In this document: positions 46,201-54,538 of the stretch, one piece after another | How the letters are laid out: every line of letters begins with the position of its first letter | Numbering within the stretch: position 1 is the stretch's first letter | Assembly: GCA_900318335.1 (NCBI GenBank) | Contig: ONKF01000017.1 | Location: forward strand, 36,321-100,320 | Length of the DNA stretch: 64,000 bases | Origin: an uncultured Prevotellaceae bacterium | GTDB lineage: Bacteria; Bacteroidota; Bacteroidia; Bacteroidales; Muribaculaceae | Direction of reading: 5' to 3' | Notes under the pieces: generated by a model | Told to the model about the DNA's origin: nothing | The model's database searches: none | What the model saw: the letters and a program-made list of their open reading frames with translations, nothing else | Made by a program: the position numbers and the translations under genes

Positions 46201-46846
46201 CGAGACCATCAGCCGCATGGTAACCACCATCCGCAGCGCCCTCCTCGAACTGGCCAGCAGCCTCTGCAACGAGGGTAACCTCGCCAAGCAGAATCAACTG
46301 GCAACTCCCGCTGGCATGACTGCCGAGGCCTATGCCGCCGACCGCTTCAAGAAGGCCAAGACCATCCTCGACCTGATGATGGAGAAATTGCCCATCGCGA
46401 CCTGTCCGTTCACCGTTCAGATGGGTGAGCAGGCTGCTACTGTTTACTACAAACTGGGCAAGTTGAGCAATGATAATGACTGCATTGCCAAGAGCAACAA
46501 GATCCTCGAGGACGAGATTATGCGCTATGCAGGCTTCCTGCGTTACTTCCAGTCGCTCGATGCATCACAGTATGAGCGCCTGACCCGCATCGACAAGTTC
46601 ATCGACCAGCAGTACATGCTCAACCTGTTGAGCGACTATGGCCAGCAAGTGGGTGAGCAGAAGTACCAGGAGATCGCCAAGAAGCTGCAAGCCGCTGGCG
46701 TGAACATGGACCGCTTGAAATCCTATCAGGAGAATTACGAGCGCGCCATGCGCCAGCAGTATGAAGCCGAGCGTGCCGCCATGCAGGAACAGCAAGCAGG
46801 CGACGGTGAAGCTTCATCCGGACTGAGTGAGATTCTGGGTAACTGA
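43259..46846 (+). CDS. DUF2723/GT117 (TMEM260-like) membrane glycosyltransferase
   Basis: A 1195-residue integral membrane protein. The N-terminal ~700 residues contain about a dozen hydrophobic helices. The first loop has TIEPTASFWDCPEFIAQGFKTEIGHPPGNPIF, the conserved D-E/HPPG loop of GT-C enzymes in the DUF2723 family. TWSDTFWYSAVEAEVYAF and LNQTPSQPRERDYAYAGSFYAY follow. The C-terminal ~450 residues are soluble and helical. Human TMEM260, of the same family, is a protein O-mannosyltransferase; general protein O-glycosylation is known in Bacteroidetes, so a similar role is plausible. It starts a likely three-gene operon. Confidence 0.85.
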   Translation: MKKYKLINNTLGWLIFIVAAATYLLTIEPTASFWDCPEFIAQGFKTEIGHPPGNPIFILAANFASKFAGGNVMAVAKCVNAMSAIFSALTILLLFWSITHLVKKLVVKDGEEDKMTLAQYLVVMGSGICGALAYTWSDTFWYSAVEAEVYAFSSFCTALVFWLILKWENRAHQSGSDRWIVLIAYVFGVSLGVHLLNLLCIPAISLVFYYRQCRLNGKESTAKGSLLTLLVSFVIVGLILYGLEPGFVEWGQKFDLFFVNTLGMSFNSGVFAYAIVLIAAHAWALWELYSNKSPLRMKISFALAIVLSGVMFLGDSMLIPLVLLIALCVYLFKFCKHIPVRVFSNIVACTLVIFIGFSSYALILIRSSQNTPLDENSPNNTYSLAKYLSREQYGETPLIYGRTLYSDIMYQDKGNGVMQPATKEGPMQYAPEVKKNPNDPDRYKELGPKKTYKYSPEQNMIFPRIHDEKREREYIDWIGMQGTQVEATTSLDINGNPNGKEMKTKPTMMENLRFFVDYQLNYMYWRYFMWNFAGRQNDIQGMGEITHGNWISGYSFIDNPRLGNQSLLPDELGKGNKGHNVFYLLPLIMGLIGLLWQAYRGRRGIEQFWVIFFLFFMTGIAIVLYLNQTPSQPRERDYAYAGSFYAYSIWIGMGVAGLWSLVMFFLKKKGKKQATEGQETLATDNGNRGGVATAVAACAAIVGLIVPLQMVSQTWDDHDRSGRYAARDFGRNYLSSVAPNGVIFCNGDNDTFPLWYLQEVEGYRTDVRAVNLSYLSTDWYINQMQRAAYESAPLPMQADENTYAYDDRQFSYFIQPDQTPTEALQSIAHIYSSQSKDNPYGVNEIHYPRVYIPVDADQAIKAGVAKEEQRSMIQPSINVDLQRMGSGMTASQLMSFDVIASSIAQGWNRPCYFAMTVPNEYYLGLDPYLRLTGLTYQVTPMLPNDNRGEIGVSTDIMYDNVVNKFLWGGLDKAKPGSLYLDETISRMVTTIRSALLELASSLCNEGNLAKQNQLATPAGMTAEAYAADRFKKAKTILDLMMEKLPIATCPFTVQMGEQAATVYYKLGKLSNDNDCIAKSNKILEDEIMRYAGFLRYFQSLDASQYERLTRIDKFIDQQYMLNLLSDYGQQVGEQKYQEIAKKLQAAGVNMDRLKSYQENYERAMRQQYEAERAAMQEQQAGDGEASSGLSEILGN

Positions 46847-46876
46847 TGTTCAACAATGTAATCAACGACAGGCATC

Positions 46877-47494
46877 GTGTTAGTTGAACGTCCGCCATTA
46901 CTTTACCGAATGATATTTCCCGAGACCGTGTGGCGCATCCACAAGCGCGACCACACGGTCTATTTGACCTTTGACGACGGTCCCATCCCCGAGGTCACGC
47001 CGTGGGTGCTCGACACACTCGACCGTTATGGCATCAAGGCCACCTTCTTTATGGTGGGCGAGAACGTGGAGCGGCATCCCAAACTGCTCGAGGAAGTGCG
47101 CCGCCGTGGGCACTCGGTAGGTAACCACACGATGAGCCACTTGCAGGGCGCCCACGTGGGCACCAAGCATTACCTGCACAATGTGTTCCGCGCCAACGAA
47201 CTCATCGGCAGCACGCTCTTCCGCCCGCCTCATGGCCTGTTGCGATGGGGCCAGTCCAAGGTGTTAAGGTCGCGGTTCGCCATCATCATGTATGACTTGG
47301 TAACCCGTGACTACAGCCGCAAACTCACGGGCGAGCAAGTGCTGAACAACGTCAAGCGGTATGCCCGCAACGGCTCTATTATCGTATTCCACGACTCGCT
47401 CAAGGCCGAGAAGAACATGAAATATGCCTTGCCTCGGGCCATCGAGTGGCTGCAGAGCAAGGGTTATAAATTTGATGCCATTCCCGAATTGTGA
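46877..47494 (+). CDS. Polysaccharide deacetylase (NodB homology)
   Basis: A 205-residue carbohydrate esterase 4 protein. The motifs are TFDDGP (Asp-Asp), HSVGNHTMSH (two metal histidines), FRPPHGLLRW and a late SIIVFHDS. It begins with a GTG codon (MLVERPPLLYRMIFPE), a start consistent with relatives that begin MLIEQPP. There is no signal peptide, so it may be cytoplasmic or peripheral. It lies 30 nt after the GT117-like gene, and its stop overlaps the next gene, so it is co-transcribed. Confidence 0.87.
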   Translation: MLVERPPLLYRMIFPETVWRIHKRDHTVYLTFDDGPIPEVTPWVLDTLDRYGIKATFFMVGENVERHPKLLEEVRRRGHSVGNHTMSHLQGAHVGTKHYLHNVFRANELIGSTLFRPPHGLLRWGQSKVLRSRFAIIMYDLVTRDYSRKLTGEQVLNNVKRYARNGSIIVFHDSLKAEKNMKYALPRAIEWLQSKGYKFDAIPEL

Positions 47495-48413
47495 CATAAC
47501 ATCATTGATCAAATCCCAGGCCATGAGCCTGGGATTTGACGCTTGTGGCTTTGCTACTGCCACGCCCGTTGATGACGAAACGGTGGCACGCTACGACCGC
47601 TGGATAGAGCAGGGACGCCATGGCTGCATGCAATGGGCGGCAGGACATCACGACCTGCGCCAAGACCCGTCCAAACTGCTTGATGGGGCCCAAACGGTCA
47701 TCTCACTTGCCCTGAACTATTACCCGGCCCGTTTCCAGCCCGGAGACGCACTGCGTGTCGCCTATTACGCTTACGGCCGCGATTACCATGAAGTATTGAG
47801 GGAAAAAATGGCGAAATTGGCCCATTTCATCGAAGGAATCACCCACTGTGCCACCCGTCCGTGTGTGGACTCGGCCCCCATCCGTGAGCGCTATTGGGCC
47901 CAGCGTGCAGGCCTCGGTTTCATCGGGCGAAACAACTGCCTCATCCTGCCAGGCAAGGGTTCATTCTTCTTTCTGGGCGAAATTGTCACAACGGCCCGGT
48001 TGACTCCCGACGAGCCCTGCACAATGAGCTGTGGCGATTGCGGCAAGTGTGTCGAGGCATGCCCGACAGGGGCGCTTGCCGTTGAGGGTGCCGCCGACTG
48101 CAACCGCTGCCTGTCGTGCCTGCTTATCGAGAATCATGACCAGGAATTACCCGAATGGGTGGAAAGTGCCATCGGCAACAGGGTCGTCGGGTGTGACGAG
48201 TGCCAGCTGTGCTGCCCCCACAATGCCCATGCAACAGCAACCCCGGTGAGCGATTTTGAACCCACCGAGGCTGTCATGTCGTTAACAAGGCAACGTGTCG
48301 AGGTGATGACATCAGGCCAGTTCAAGCGCACGTTTGCCCACAGCGCCATCTCCCGCCTGCGCTACAAGACCCTCTTGAGAAACGCGGCCTTAACGTCTAC
48401 CAAGAAACATTAA
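47475..48413 (+). CDS. queG: Epoxyqueuosine reductase
   Basis: Last step of queuosine synthesis: a cobalamin-dependent reductase with two 4Fe-4S clusters, 312 residues. The cluster motifs are CGDCGKCVEACPTGAL and CNRCLSC, then GCDECQLCCPHN. The N-terminal part has SLALNYYPA and RAGLGFIGRNNCLI, typical of QueG. The ATG at 47475 overlaps the previous gene by 20 nt and gives the full first helix. A later ATG at 47523 is possible but would shorten it. Confidence 0.92.
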   Translation: MPFPNCDITSLIKSQAMSLGFDACGFATATPVDDETVARYDRWIEQGRHGCMQWAAGHHDLRQDPSKLLDGAQTVISLALNYYPARFQPGDALRVAYYAYGRDYHEVLREKMAKLAHFIEGITHCATRPCVDSAPIRERYWAQRAGLGFIGRNNCLILPGKGSFFFLGEIVTTARLTPDEPCTMSCGDCGKCVEACPTGALAVEGAADCNRCLSCLLIENHDQELPEWVESAIGNRVVGCDECQLCCPHNAHATATPVSDFEPTEAVMSLTRQRVEVMTSGQFKRTFAHSAISRLRYKTLLRNAALTSTKKH

Positions 48414-49166
48414 TCACTGATAATCGCGGATGCGCACGTCGATACCGCTACCGTCCAGCAGACGCACCACTTGCTGGATGTCGGTCTGGCCATAGTGGTA
48501 GGGGAACAGGACAGTGGGCTTGACCATCGTAGCGGCATGGGCACACTGCTCGGGCGTCATCGTGTAGGGCAGGTTACAAGGCAGGAAAGCCACGTCAATG
48601 TCCTTGATTGCGGCCATCTCGGGGATATCCTCGGTGTCGCCGGCAATGTAGATGCGCATGCCCTCGATGGTGAGCACAAAGCCGTTGTCACGCCCCTTGG
48701 GGTGGAATTGAAGTTTCTCGGGAGAGTTATTGTAAGCGGGAACGGCTTCAACGGTCCAGCCGCCGTCAATCGTGTGGATGTCGCCATTGGCCATCACGTC
48801 ACCCTTGCCTCCCAGCAACTCGTGGCAACGTGCGTTGGTGATGAGCACGGTACCGGGCTTGGACAACTGATTGATAGCCACCGAATCCAGGTGGTCAAAA
48901 TGCTCGTGTGTCACCAGGATGTAGTCAGCCTGGGGCAGGGTAGAGTAGTCGGTTTCGGGCTTGACCGCCTTGGTCACGGGATCGACATAGATCCACTTGT
49001 CGCCCACCTGCATCCTGACGCTGCCGTGCTTGATGCAATACATCTTCACCGTTGTGCCACTCTCGGTCTTGAACATGTCACAACCGCTCTCAACGCTATC
49101 CTGTGCCGTGCATCCGCACATGGCACTAACAATCATCATAGCCATAATCAATAATTTAACTTTCAT
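48414..49166 (-). CDS. Metallo-beta-lactamase-fold lipoprotein
   Basis: A 250-residue protein. The signal MKVKLLIMAMMIVSAMCGC has a lipobox cysteine at 19. The catalytic core has the metal motif THEHFDHLD, a later IAGDTED and a C-terminal PYHYGQTD, as in UlaG/L-ascorbate-6-phosphate-lactonase-like hydrolases. Being exported it is not a classic UlaG. The substrate is unknown. It is convergent with queG, with no space between the stops. Confidence 0.85.
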   Translation of the reverse strand: MKVKLLIMAMMIVSAMCGCTAQDSVESGCDMFKTESGTTVKMYCIKHGSVRMQVGDKWIYVDPVTKAVKPETDYSTLPQADYILVTHEHFDHLDSVAINQLSKPGTVLITNARCHELLGGKGDVMANGDIHTIDGGWTVEAVPAYNNSPEKLQFHPKGRDNGFVLTIEGMRIYIAGDTEDIPEMAAIKDIDVAFLPCNLPYTMTPEQCAHAATMVKPTVLFPYHYGQTDIQQVVRLLDGSGIDVRIRDYQ

Positions 49167-49193
49167 CTTCTTGAATGATTAATCTGTCGGGAC

Positions 49194-49201
49194 CAAAGTT
49201 A
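49194..49201 (-). promoter_or_regulatory. Promoter -7 box of the MBL-fold lipoprotein gene
   Basis: TAACTTTG on the minus strand, 27 nt before the start codon, with TTTG 24 nt upstream. Confidence 0.5.
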
Positions 49202-49306
49202 AGCAAATCCATCCATATCGTGTACCAAAAAGAGCAAAAAAACACTTTTTTGATGTTATTCATAGACGTTTGGCACCAATTCTTACCATTTTTCATGATT
49301 TTTTAT

Positions 49307-49314
49307 TACCTTTG
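49307..49314 (+). promoter_or_regulatory. Promoter -7 box of the first uridine-kinase-like gene
   Basis: TACCTTTG, 31 nt before the ATG at 49346. Confidence 0.5.
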
Positions 49315-49345
49315 CACCTTATAAACCCGCAAGCATTGCATTATA

Positions 49346-51031
49346 ATGAAAAAGTACGATGAACTCAAGGTGTATTGTAAGAACACCAACGAGTACCTGG
49401 GCATCGACGGTGGCGAAACACTCATCGAACTGTATGAATCCATCAAGCCCCGCCTGGATCTCACGGGTGACGCAGTGTGTGTGCTTGTCAACAACAAGGT
49501 TGAGGATTTGCACTATCCTGTCTTTGCGCCCAAGCATATCGAGTTCATCGATATCATATCCAACGACGGTTATCGCGCTTACACTCGCTCATTGTGCATG
49601 GTGCTCTACAAGGCACTCAATGACCTGTATCCCGGCAAGCGCCTGTGCATTCAGCACAGCATCAGCAACGGCCATTATTGCCAGATCAAGCATGAGGAGT
49701 CCATCCTCTCGCCCGAGGTCATCGAGCAGCTCAAGCAGCGCATGACCGAGATTATCGAGGCCGACCTGCCCTTCAAGCGCCGCGAGCGCCTCACCGCCGA
49801 TGTCATTGAGATGTTCCGCAAGCAGGGCCTCAAGGACAAGGTGCGCCTCCACGAGAGCATCAACCAGCTTTACACCGTCTATTACAAGCTCGATGACATC
49901 GTCGACAGTTTCTACGGCCCCCTGGTGCCCTCGACAGGCATGCTTAAGGTGTTTGACCTAATACCATATCAAGAAGGCATGCTCTTGTTAGGTCCTGACC
50001 GTAAAGATATCACCCAGGTCGCTAAATGCGTGCCGCAACCCAAACTGTTCAAGGCTTTTACCGAATATATCCATTTCAACGATATTATCCGCGTGGGCGA
50101 TGTGGGCGAACTCAACAATGCCGTTCACTCAGGCTATGCCGCGTTGCTCATCAACGTGGTCGAAGCTCTCCACAACAAGTACTTCATCCAGATAGCCGAC
50201 GAGATTACACGCCGTTACCACCAGGGTGGGGCTCGCGTCGTGCTCATTGCCGGTCCATCATCGAGCGGCAAGACCACCTCGTCCAAGCGATTGGCCATCC
50301 AGCTGATGACCAACTATATCGTGCCCAAGGTGATCGAACTCGACAACTACTTTGTCAACCGCGACCGCACACCGCGCGACGAGAAGGGCGACTATGACTA
50401 CGAGTCTCTCTATGCGCTTGACCTCGAGCAGCTTAACAAGGATATCACCGACCTGCTCGCAGGCAAGGAAGTCCTCATGCCGACCTATAACTTCAAGACC
50501 GGCCAACGTGAATACCTGGGCAACAAGATCAAGCTCGAGAGTGGCGACATCCTGCTCATGGAGGGTATCCACGGCTTGAATCCCGAACTCACCCGCAACA
50601 TTCCCGATGAGCAGAAGTTCCGCGTCTTTGTATCGGCGCTCACCACGCTCAACATCGACGACCATAACTGGATTGGCACTTATGATAACCGCCTGCTGCG
50701 CCGCATCATCCGCGACCACCAGTACCGCGGCTGTGCTGCCCTCGACACCATCAAGCGATGGCCCAGTGTTCGCCGTGGCGAGGACAAGTGGATCATGCCT
50801 TTCCACGAGAATGCCGACGCGATGTTCAACTCCTCACTGCTGTTTGAAATCTCGGCTATAAAAAATTACGCGCTGCCCATTCTGCAACAGGTGCCCAACA
50901 ACACGCCCGAGTATGCTGTGGCATCGAGGCTCATCAAATTCCTGAATTACTTCGAGCCTCTGGACGAGAAAGACATCCCCAGCACGAGCTTGCTGCGCGA
51001 ATTCCTGGGGGGTAGCAGTTTCCACTACTAA
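49346..51031 (+). CDS. Nucleoside kinase: ThrRS-like N-domain fused to PRK/uridine kinase
   Basis: A 561-residue protein. The N-terminal ~270 residues match the TGS and tRNA-editing-like (SAD) domains found at the start of ThrRS (ELYESIKPRL, ISNGHYCQIKHEESILS). The C-terminal ~270 residues are a P-loop kinase with GPSSSGKTTSS (Walker A), ELDNYFVNRDRTPRDEKGDYDYES and MEGIHGLNPEL. This ThrRS-like/PRK fusion is known in Bacteroidetes and Firmicutes as a putative uridine kinase. A paralogue lacking the N-terminal part follows, after a terminator. Confidence 0.88.
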   Translation: MKKYDELKVYCKNTNEYLGIDGGETLIELYESIKPRLDLTGDAVCVLVNNKVEDLHYPVFAPKHIEFIDIISNDGYRAYTRSLCMVLYKALNDLYPGKRLCIQHSISNGHYCQIKHEESILSPEVIEQLKQRMTEIIEADLPFKRRERLTADVIEMFRKQGLKDKVRLHESINQLYTVYYKLDDIVDSFYGPLVPSTGMLKVFDLIPYQEGMLLLGPDRKDITQVAKCVPQPKLFKAFTEYIHFNDIIRVGDVGELNNAVHSGYAALLINVVEALHNKYFIQIADEITRRYHQGGARVVLIAGPSSSGKTTSSKRLAIQLMTNYIVPKVIELDNYFVNRDRTPRDEKGDYDYESLYALDLEQLNKDITDLLAGKEVLMPTYNFKTGQREYLGNKIKLESGDILLMEGIHGLNPELTRNIPDEQKFRVFVSALTTLNIDDHNWIGTYDNRLLRRIIRDHQYRGCAALDTIKRWPSVRRGEDKWIMPFHENADAMFNSSLLFEISAIKNYALPILQQVPNNTPEYAVASRLIKFLNYFEPLDEKDIPSTSLLREFLGGSSFHY

Positions 51032-51039
51032 CGCCTTGA

Positions 51040-51080
51040 CAGGTGGGTTCTTGAGTGCGGGAACCCACCTGATTTTTTTA
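51040..51080 (+). terminator. Terminator between the two kinase paralogues
   Basis: CAGGTGGGTTC (51040-51050) pairs perfectly with GAACCCACCTG (51061-51071), followed by ATTTTTTTA. Confidence 0.8.
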
Positions 51081-51119
51081 TTAAAACCGTCATCAACAAC
51101 TCACTATAAACTTAAGACA

Positions 51120-52160
51120 ATGGCTAATATACCAGTAAGCGCAATGCAACCGACGTCCGTTAAAGGGCACATGTCGTTAGAAGACTTCTGCGGCACCATC
51201 AGGAAGATGGAGTCACAGGGCGAAGACGGCATCTCACTCTTCAACGAAGTCATCTCACAGGGCTATGCCCCCGACCTGATTGCCGAGGATGAGTTCCAGC
51301 ACAGCCGCCGCCTGGAACGCATCACGACCGAAATCACACGCCGTTTCAGGCAGGAAGGGATGCGCATGGTGCTTGTGGCAGGACCCTCTTGTTCGGGAAA
51401 AACCACCACGTCGCGTTTCCTGAACCTGATGCTGCGTGACAACGGCATCCAGCCCTGTGTCGTCTCGCTCGACAATTACTTCCTGAATCTGGACCAGCGA
51501 CCTCATGATGCCAACGGCGACATCGACTATGAGTCATTCTATGGTCTGGATCTCAAGCAACTGGGACGCGATATCGCAAGTCTGCTCGCTGGAGACCAAG
51601 TCTCAATGCCTACCTATGACTACGTCAAGGGAGAGCGCATCTACTGCGGCAACACGCTCAAGCTCGAGAGCAACAGCCTGCTGTTCCTCGAGGGCTTGCA
51701 CGCCCTGAATCCTCAACTGGTGCCTGACATCGACGATGACTTGAAGTTCAAACTCTTTGTGACGGCCCAAGCCACTATCTATTATGGTGAAAAGGTGGGC
51801 CTTGAGGAGCACGATAACCGCCTGCTGCGCCGCATCTACCGTGACTACAACAGCCGTGGTGCCAGCGCCCTGCAGACGCTGCAATGGTGGCCTGGCGTGC
51901 TGCGTGGCGAGAACCTGTGGATCTTGCCATTTGCCAGCAATGCCGACGCTTGGTTCAACACGTCAATGGTATTTGAATTCTCGGCCATCAAGTCACGCGT
52001 GAGCCAGTTGTTGCGCGAAGTGCCCGAAAGCGAACCCGTGGAGTACAAAATCGCTCAACGCCTGTATGCCCTGCTCGACCGTGTCGCCCCGCTCACCCAC
52101 GATGACTTCGTAGCCATCGCCCCCAAGCGCCGCTTCCTGCTCAGCAACGAAGGGAAATAA
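51120..52160 (+). CDS. PRK/uridine-kinase paralogue lacking the ThrRS-like domain
   Basis: A 346-residue P-loop kinase with GPSCSGKTTTS, SLDNYFLNLDQRPHDANGDIDYES, LEGLHALNPQLVP and VLRGENLWILPFASNADAWFNT, which line up block by block with the C-terminal half of the preceding gene. The N-terminal ~70 residues (MANIPVSAMQPTSVKGHMSLEDF) are different. The start at 51120 is preferred because a longer frame extends into the terminator. The substrate is presumably a nucleoside, but this is not shown by the sequence. Confidence 0.83.
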   Translation: MANIPVSAMQPTSVKGHMSLEDFCGTIRKMESQGEDGISLFNEVISQGYAPDLIAEDEFQHSRRLERITTEITRRFRQEGMRMVLVAGPSCSGKTTTSRFLNLMLRDNGIQPCVVSLDNYFLNLDQRPHDANGDIDYESFYGLDLKQLGRDIASLLAGDQVSMPTYDYVKGERIYCGNTLKLESNSLLFLEGLHALNPQLVPDIDDDLKFKLFVTAQATIYYGEKVGLEEHDNRLLRRIYRDYNSRGASALQTLQWWPGVLRGENLWILPFASNADAWFNTSMVFEFSAIKSRVSQLLREVPESEPVEYKIAQRLYALLDRVAPLTHDDFVAIAPKRRFLLSNEGK

Positions 52161-52173
52161 TCCCCCCAACTAC

Positions 52174-52221
52174 ACCCATACACAAATACACCTATACACA
52201 AATACACCCATACACCCATAC
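52174..52221. repeat. 8-bp tandem repeat, six units
   Basis: Units ACCCATAC, ACAAATAC, ACCTATAC, ACAAATAC, ACCCATAC, ACCCATAC in register, between the kinase stop and the shared terminator. Unit number could vary by slipped-strand replication. Confidence 0.85.
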
Positions 52222-52225
52222 ACCA

Positions 52226-52252
52226 AAAAAAAGCGGCAATCGCCGCTTTTTT
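52226..52252. terminator. Bidirectional terminator at the obgE 3' end
   Basis: AAAAAAGCGGC and GCCGCTTTTTT pair around AATC. The A and T runs allow use by both the kinase and obgE. Confidence 0.75.
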
Positions 52253-52254
52253 CA

Positions 52255-53472
52255 TTAATCATCGCTCACCACTTGGAAGTCCTTGTTCTCATCCTCGTAG
52301 TCGCTTTCCCAGTATTCCTCGCTCCACTGCTTGCCTCCCGAGTCCACCATCTTGCCACCGGCATCAGGAGCCTCATCCTCCTCAAGGTCATCGGCACCAA
52401 AGATAAAGTCATCCTCGGCCTGCTCGCGATGACGCTCGTCCAGGTCACGATGGGTCAGTGTCTCGGGGATACGGTTGCGTTCATCGTTGATGGTGCGCCA
52501 CAGCAGATCCTTCAACTCGGTCAAGCCCATCTGGGCCACACTCGAGATAAACACTGCGGGAACATCGTCAGGAAGGTCGGGACGCATCTGCTCGATGAGT
52601 TCCTCGTCCAGCATGTCACACTTGGTGATGGCAAGCACACGGGGTTTCTCCACCAGATCGGGGTTAAAAGTCTCTAACTCACGGCACAGGATACCATACT
52701 CCTTGCGGATGTCGTCGCTGTCGGCAGGGACCATGAACAGCAGCACGGCATTACGCTCGATGTGGCGCAGGAAACGCAATCCCAGTCCGCGTCCCTCACT
52801 GGCTCCCTCGATGATACCGGGGATATCGGCCATGACAAACGACTGCTGGCCGCGATAAGACACGATGCCCAAATTGGGCTCCAGAGTCGTGAACGGATAG
52901 TTGGCAATCTTGGGCTTAGCGGCGCTGATGACGCTGAGCAAGGTGGATTTTCCCGCATTAGGAAAGCCCACAAGGCCTACATCGGCCAGCAGTTTCAACT
53001 CCAGGATGACCGTTTTCTCGACACCCTTCTCGCCCGGTTGGGCAAAACGCGGCGTCTGGCGGGTAGCGGTCTTGAAGTGCTGATTGCCCAAACCGCCACG
53101 GCCACCACGCAGCAGGCGCACGACCTGTCCATCCTCGGTCACGTCACACAGGAACTGCCCCGTCTCGGCATCATATACCGCCGTTCCGCAGGGCACCTCG
53201 ATGGTGCGGTCCTCGCCATCCTTACCCGTGCACTGGTTCTCGCCACCCGACTGGCCGTCGGTGGCAAACACATGACGCTGGTACTTCAAGTGGATGAGTG
53301 TCCACAAGTTGCGGTTACCCTTCAGGTAGATATGGCCACCACGGCCGCCGTCACCGCCGTCAGGACCACCCTTGGGGACATACTTGGCGCGGTGCAGATG
53401 GGCCGAACCGGCGCCACCCTTGCCACTGCGGCACATGATCTTCACATAGTCGATAAAATTGCTCTCTGCCAT
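52255..53472 (-). CDS. obgE: Obg family GTPase
   Basis: Ribosome-assembly and stress GTPase, 405 residues. The glycine-rich OBG domain ([35 protein letters not shown]) precedes the G domain with the P-loop [28 protein letters not shown] and the AITKCDM base-recognition motif. The C-terminus is a long acidic tail ([11 protein letters not shown]). It is complete and normal. Confidence 0.96.
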   Translation of the reverse strand: MAESNFIDYVKIMCRSGKGGAGSAHLHRAKYVPKGGPDGGDGGRGGHIYLKGNRNLWTLIHLKYQRHVFATDGQSGGENQCTGKDGEDRTIEVPCGTAVYDAETGQFLCDVTEDGQVVRLLRGGRGGLGNQHFKTATRQTPRFAQPGEKGVEKTVILELKLLADVGLVGFPNAGKSTLLSVISAAKPKIANYPFTTLEPNLGIVSYRGQQSFVMADIPGIIEGASEGRGLGLRFLRHIERNAVLLFMVPADSDDIRKEYGILCRELETFNPDLVEKPRVLAITKCDMLDEELIEQMRPDLPDDVPAVFISSVAQMGLTELKDLLWRTINDERNRIPETLTHRDLDERHREQAEDDFIFGADDLEEDEAPDAGGKMVDSGGKQWSEEYWESDYEDENKDFQVVSDD

Positions 53473-53495
53473 AAGTCACTGGTTTTTGTTTGTTG

Positions 53496-53503
53496 CAAAG
53501 GTA
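53496..53503 (-). promoter_or_regulatory. Promoter -7 box of obgE
   Basis: TACCTTTG on the minus strand, 23 nt before the obgE start. Confidence 0.5.
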
Positions 53504-53578
53504 AGACTTTTTAGTGAATAGTTAGTAATGAGTAGTGAATAGTTAATTGCTTGGGAGCGAAAATTGAAAACTTATTCG

Positions 53579-53586
53579 TATCTTTG
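53579..53586 (+). promoter_or_regulatory. Promoter -7 box of lgt
   Basis: TATCTTTG, 38 nt before the ATG at 53625. Confidence 0.5.
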
Positions 53587-53624
53587 CCCATGATAATTGA
53601 TAATTGAATACAAACAACAATCTG

Positions 53625-54500
53625 ATGATATTAGACTCTATTACTTGGACCGCGAGTCCCAATCTGTTCAGTGCAGGTTCCATCACCGTGCGCTGGTATG
53701 GCTTGATGTTTGCCATCGGCTTTCTGGTAGGCTATGAGATTGTTAACCGCATCTTCCGCCACGAGGGCGCTAAGGAGAGTTGGGTGGGCAGCCTGTTCAT
53801 CTATGTCGTGGTGGCGACCATCGTGGGCGCCAGGTTGGGCCACGTCTTCTTCTATGATTGGAGCTACTATTCCCAACACCTGGGTGACATACCCAAGATA
53901 TGGGAAGGAGGCCTTGCCAGCCATGGCGGCACGCTGGGCATCATCATAGCCATCTGGTTATATAGTCGCTATGTGACCCACAAGCCCATGCTGTGGACAC
54001 TTGACCGCCTGGTAGTGCCTGTGGGTTTTGTTGCCGCGCTCATCCGCATCGGCAACCTGATGAACCATGAAATCTACGGTAGCGAGACGTCGTTGCCCTG
54101 GGGTTTCCGCTTTGTCGATAACGTGGGCCAGTGGATGCAAGGCGCCGACCCCATTTTCACGGCTCCGAGCCATCCCACCCAGATCTATGAGGCAGCCTTC
54201 TACTTGTTAACCTTTGTCGTGTGCATGGTCATGTATTGGCGCTATCGTGCCCAGGAGAGGGAGGGACTTATCTTCGGTGTTTTCATGCTGGGTATCTTTG
54301 TTCCGCGCTTCTTCATCGAGTATATCAAGAACGTGCAGGAACCGTGGGAAATCGCCATGCGCGCCAATATCGGCATGGACCAGGGCCAGCTCTTGAGCAT
54401 TCCGTTCATCGTGCTGGGTATCTGGCTCATCATCAGGGCAATGCGCCGTCCTCGCGTGCCACTGGAGTACCCCGACCGCTTTGCCGACGAGAAAAAATAG
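53625..54500 (+). CDS. lgt: Prolipoprotein diacylglyceryl transferase
   Basis: Inner-membrane enzyme that attaches diacylglycerol to the lipobox cysteine of prolipoproteins, 291 residues with about seven hydrophobic helices. The signature RIGNLMNHEIYG near residue 140 and GGLASHGGTLGIIIA near residue 98 are diagnostic, as is HPTQIYEA. The ATG at 53625 (MILDSITW) is used rather than an upstream TTG. It serves the many lipoproteins in this window. Confidence 0.95.
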   Translation: MILDSITWTASPNLFSAGSITVRWYGLMFAIGFLVGYEIVNRIFRHEGAKESWVGSLFIYVVVATIVGARLGHVFFYDWSYYSQHLGDIPKIWEGGLASHGGTLGIIIAIWLYSRYVTHKPMLWTLDRLVVPVGFVAALIRIGNLMNHEIYGSETSLPWGFRFVDNVGQWMQGADPIFTAPSHPTQIYEAAFYLLTFVVCMVMYWRYRAQEREGLIFGVFMLGIFVPRFFIEYIKNVQEPWEIAMRANIGMDQGQLLSIPFIVLGIWLIIRAMRRPRVPLEYPDRFADEKK

Positions 54501-54538
54501 GATTTAAGGCTTTAGGTATAAACTAAAAGAGTAAAATT

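Noticed and set aside
47523-48413. Shorter queG beginning at the internal ATG
   Set aside because: It would remove the first conserved helix before GFDACGFA; the overlapping upstream ATG gives a normal family length.
52174-52221. CRISPR-like array
   Set aside because: Units are only 8 bp, contiguous and without spacers. No cas genes or other arrays are present in the window.
52055-52255. Small frame reading [22 protein letters not shown]
   Set aside because: It is the translation of the 8-bp tandem repeat plus the terminator and the antisense of the kinase 3' end, not a membrane peptide gene.
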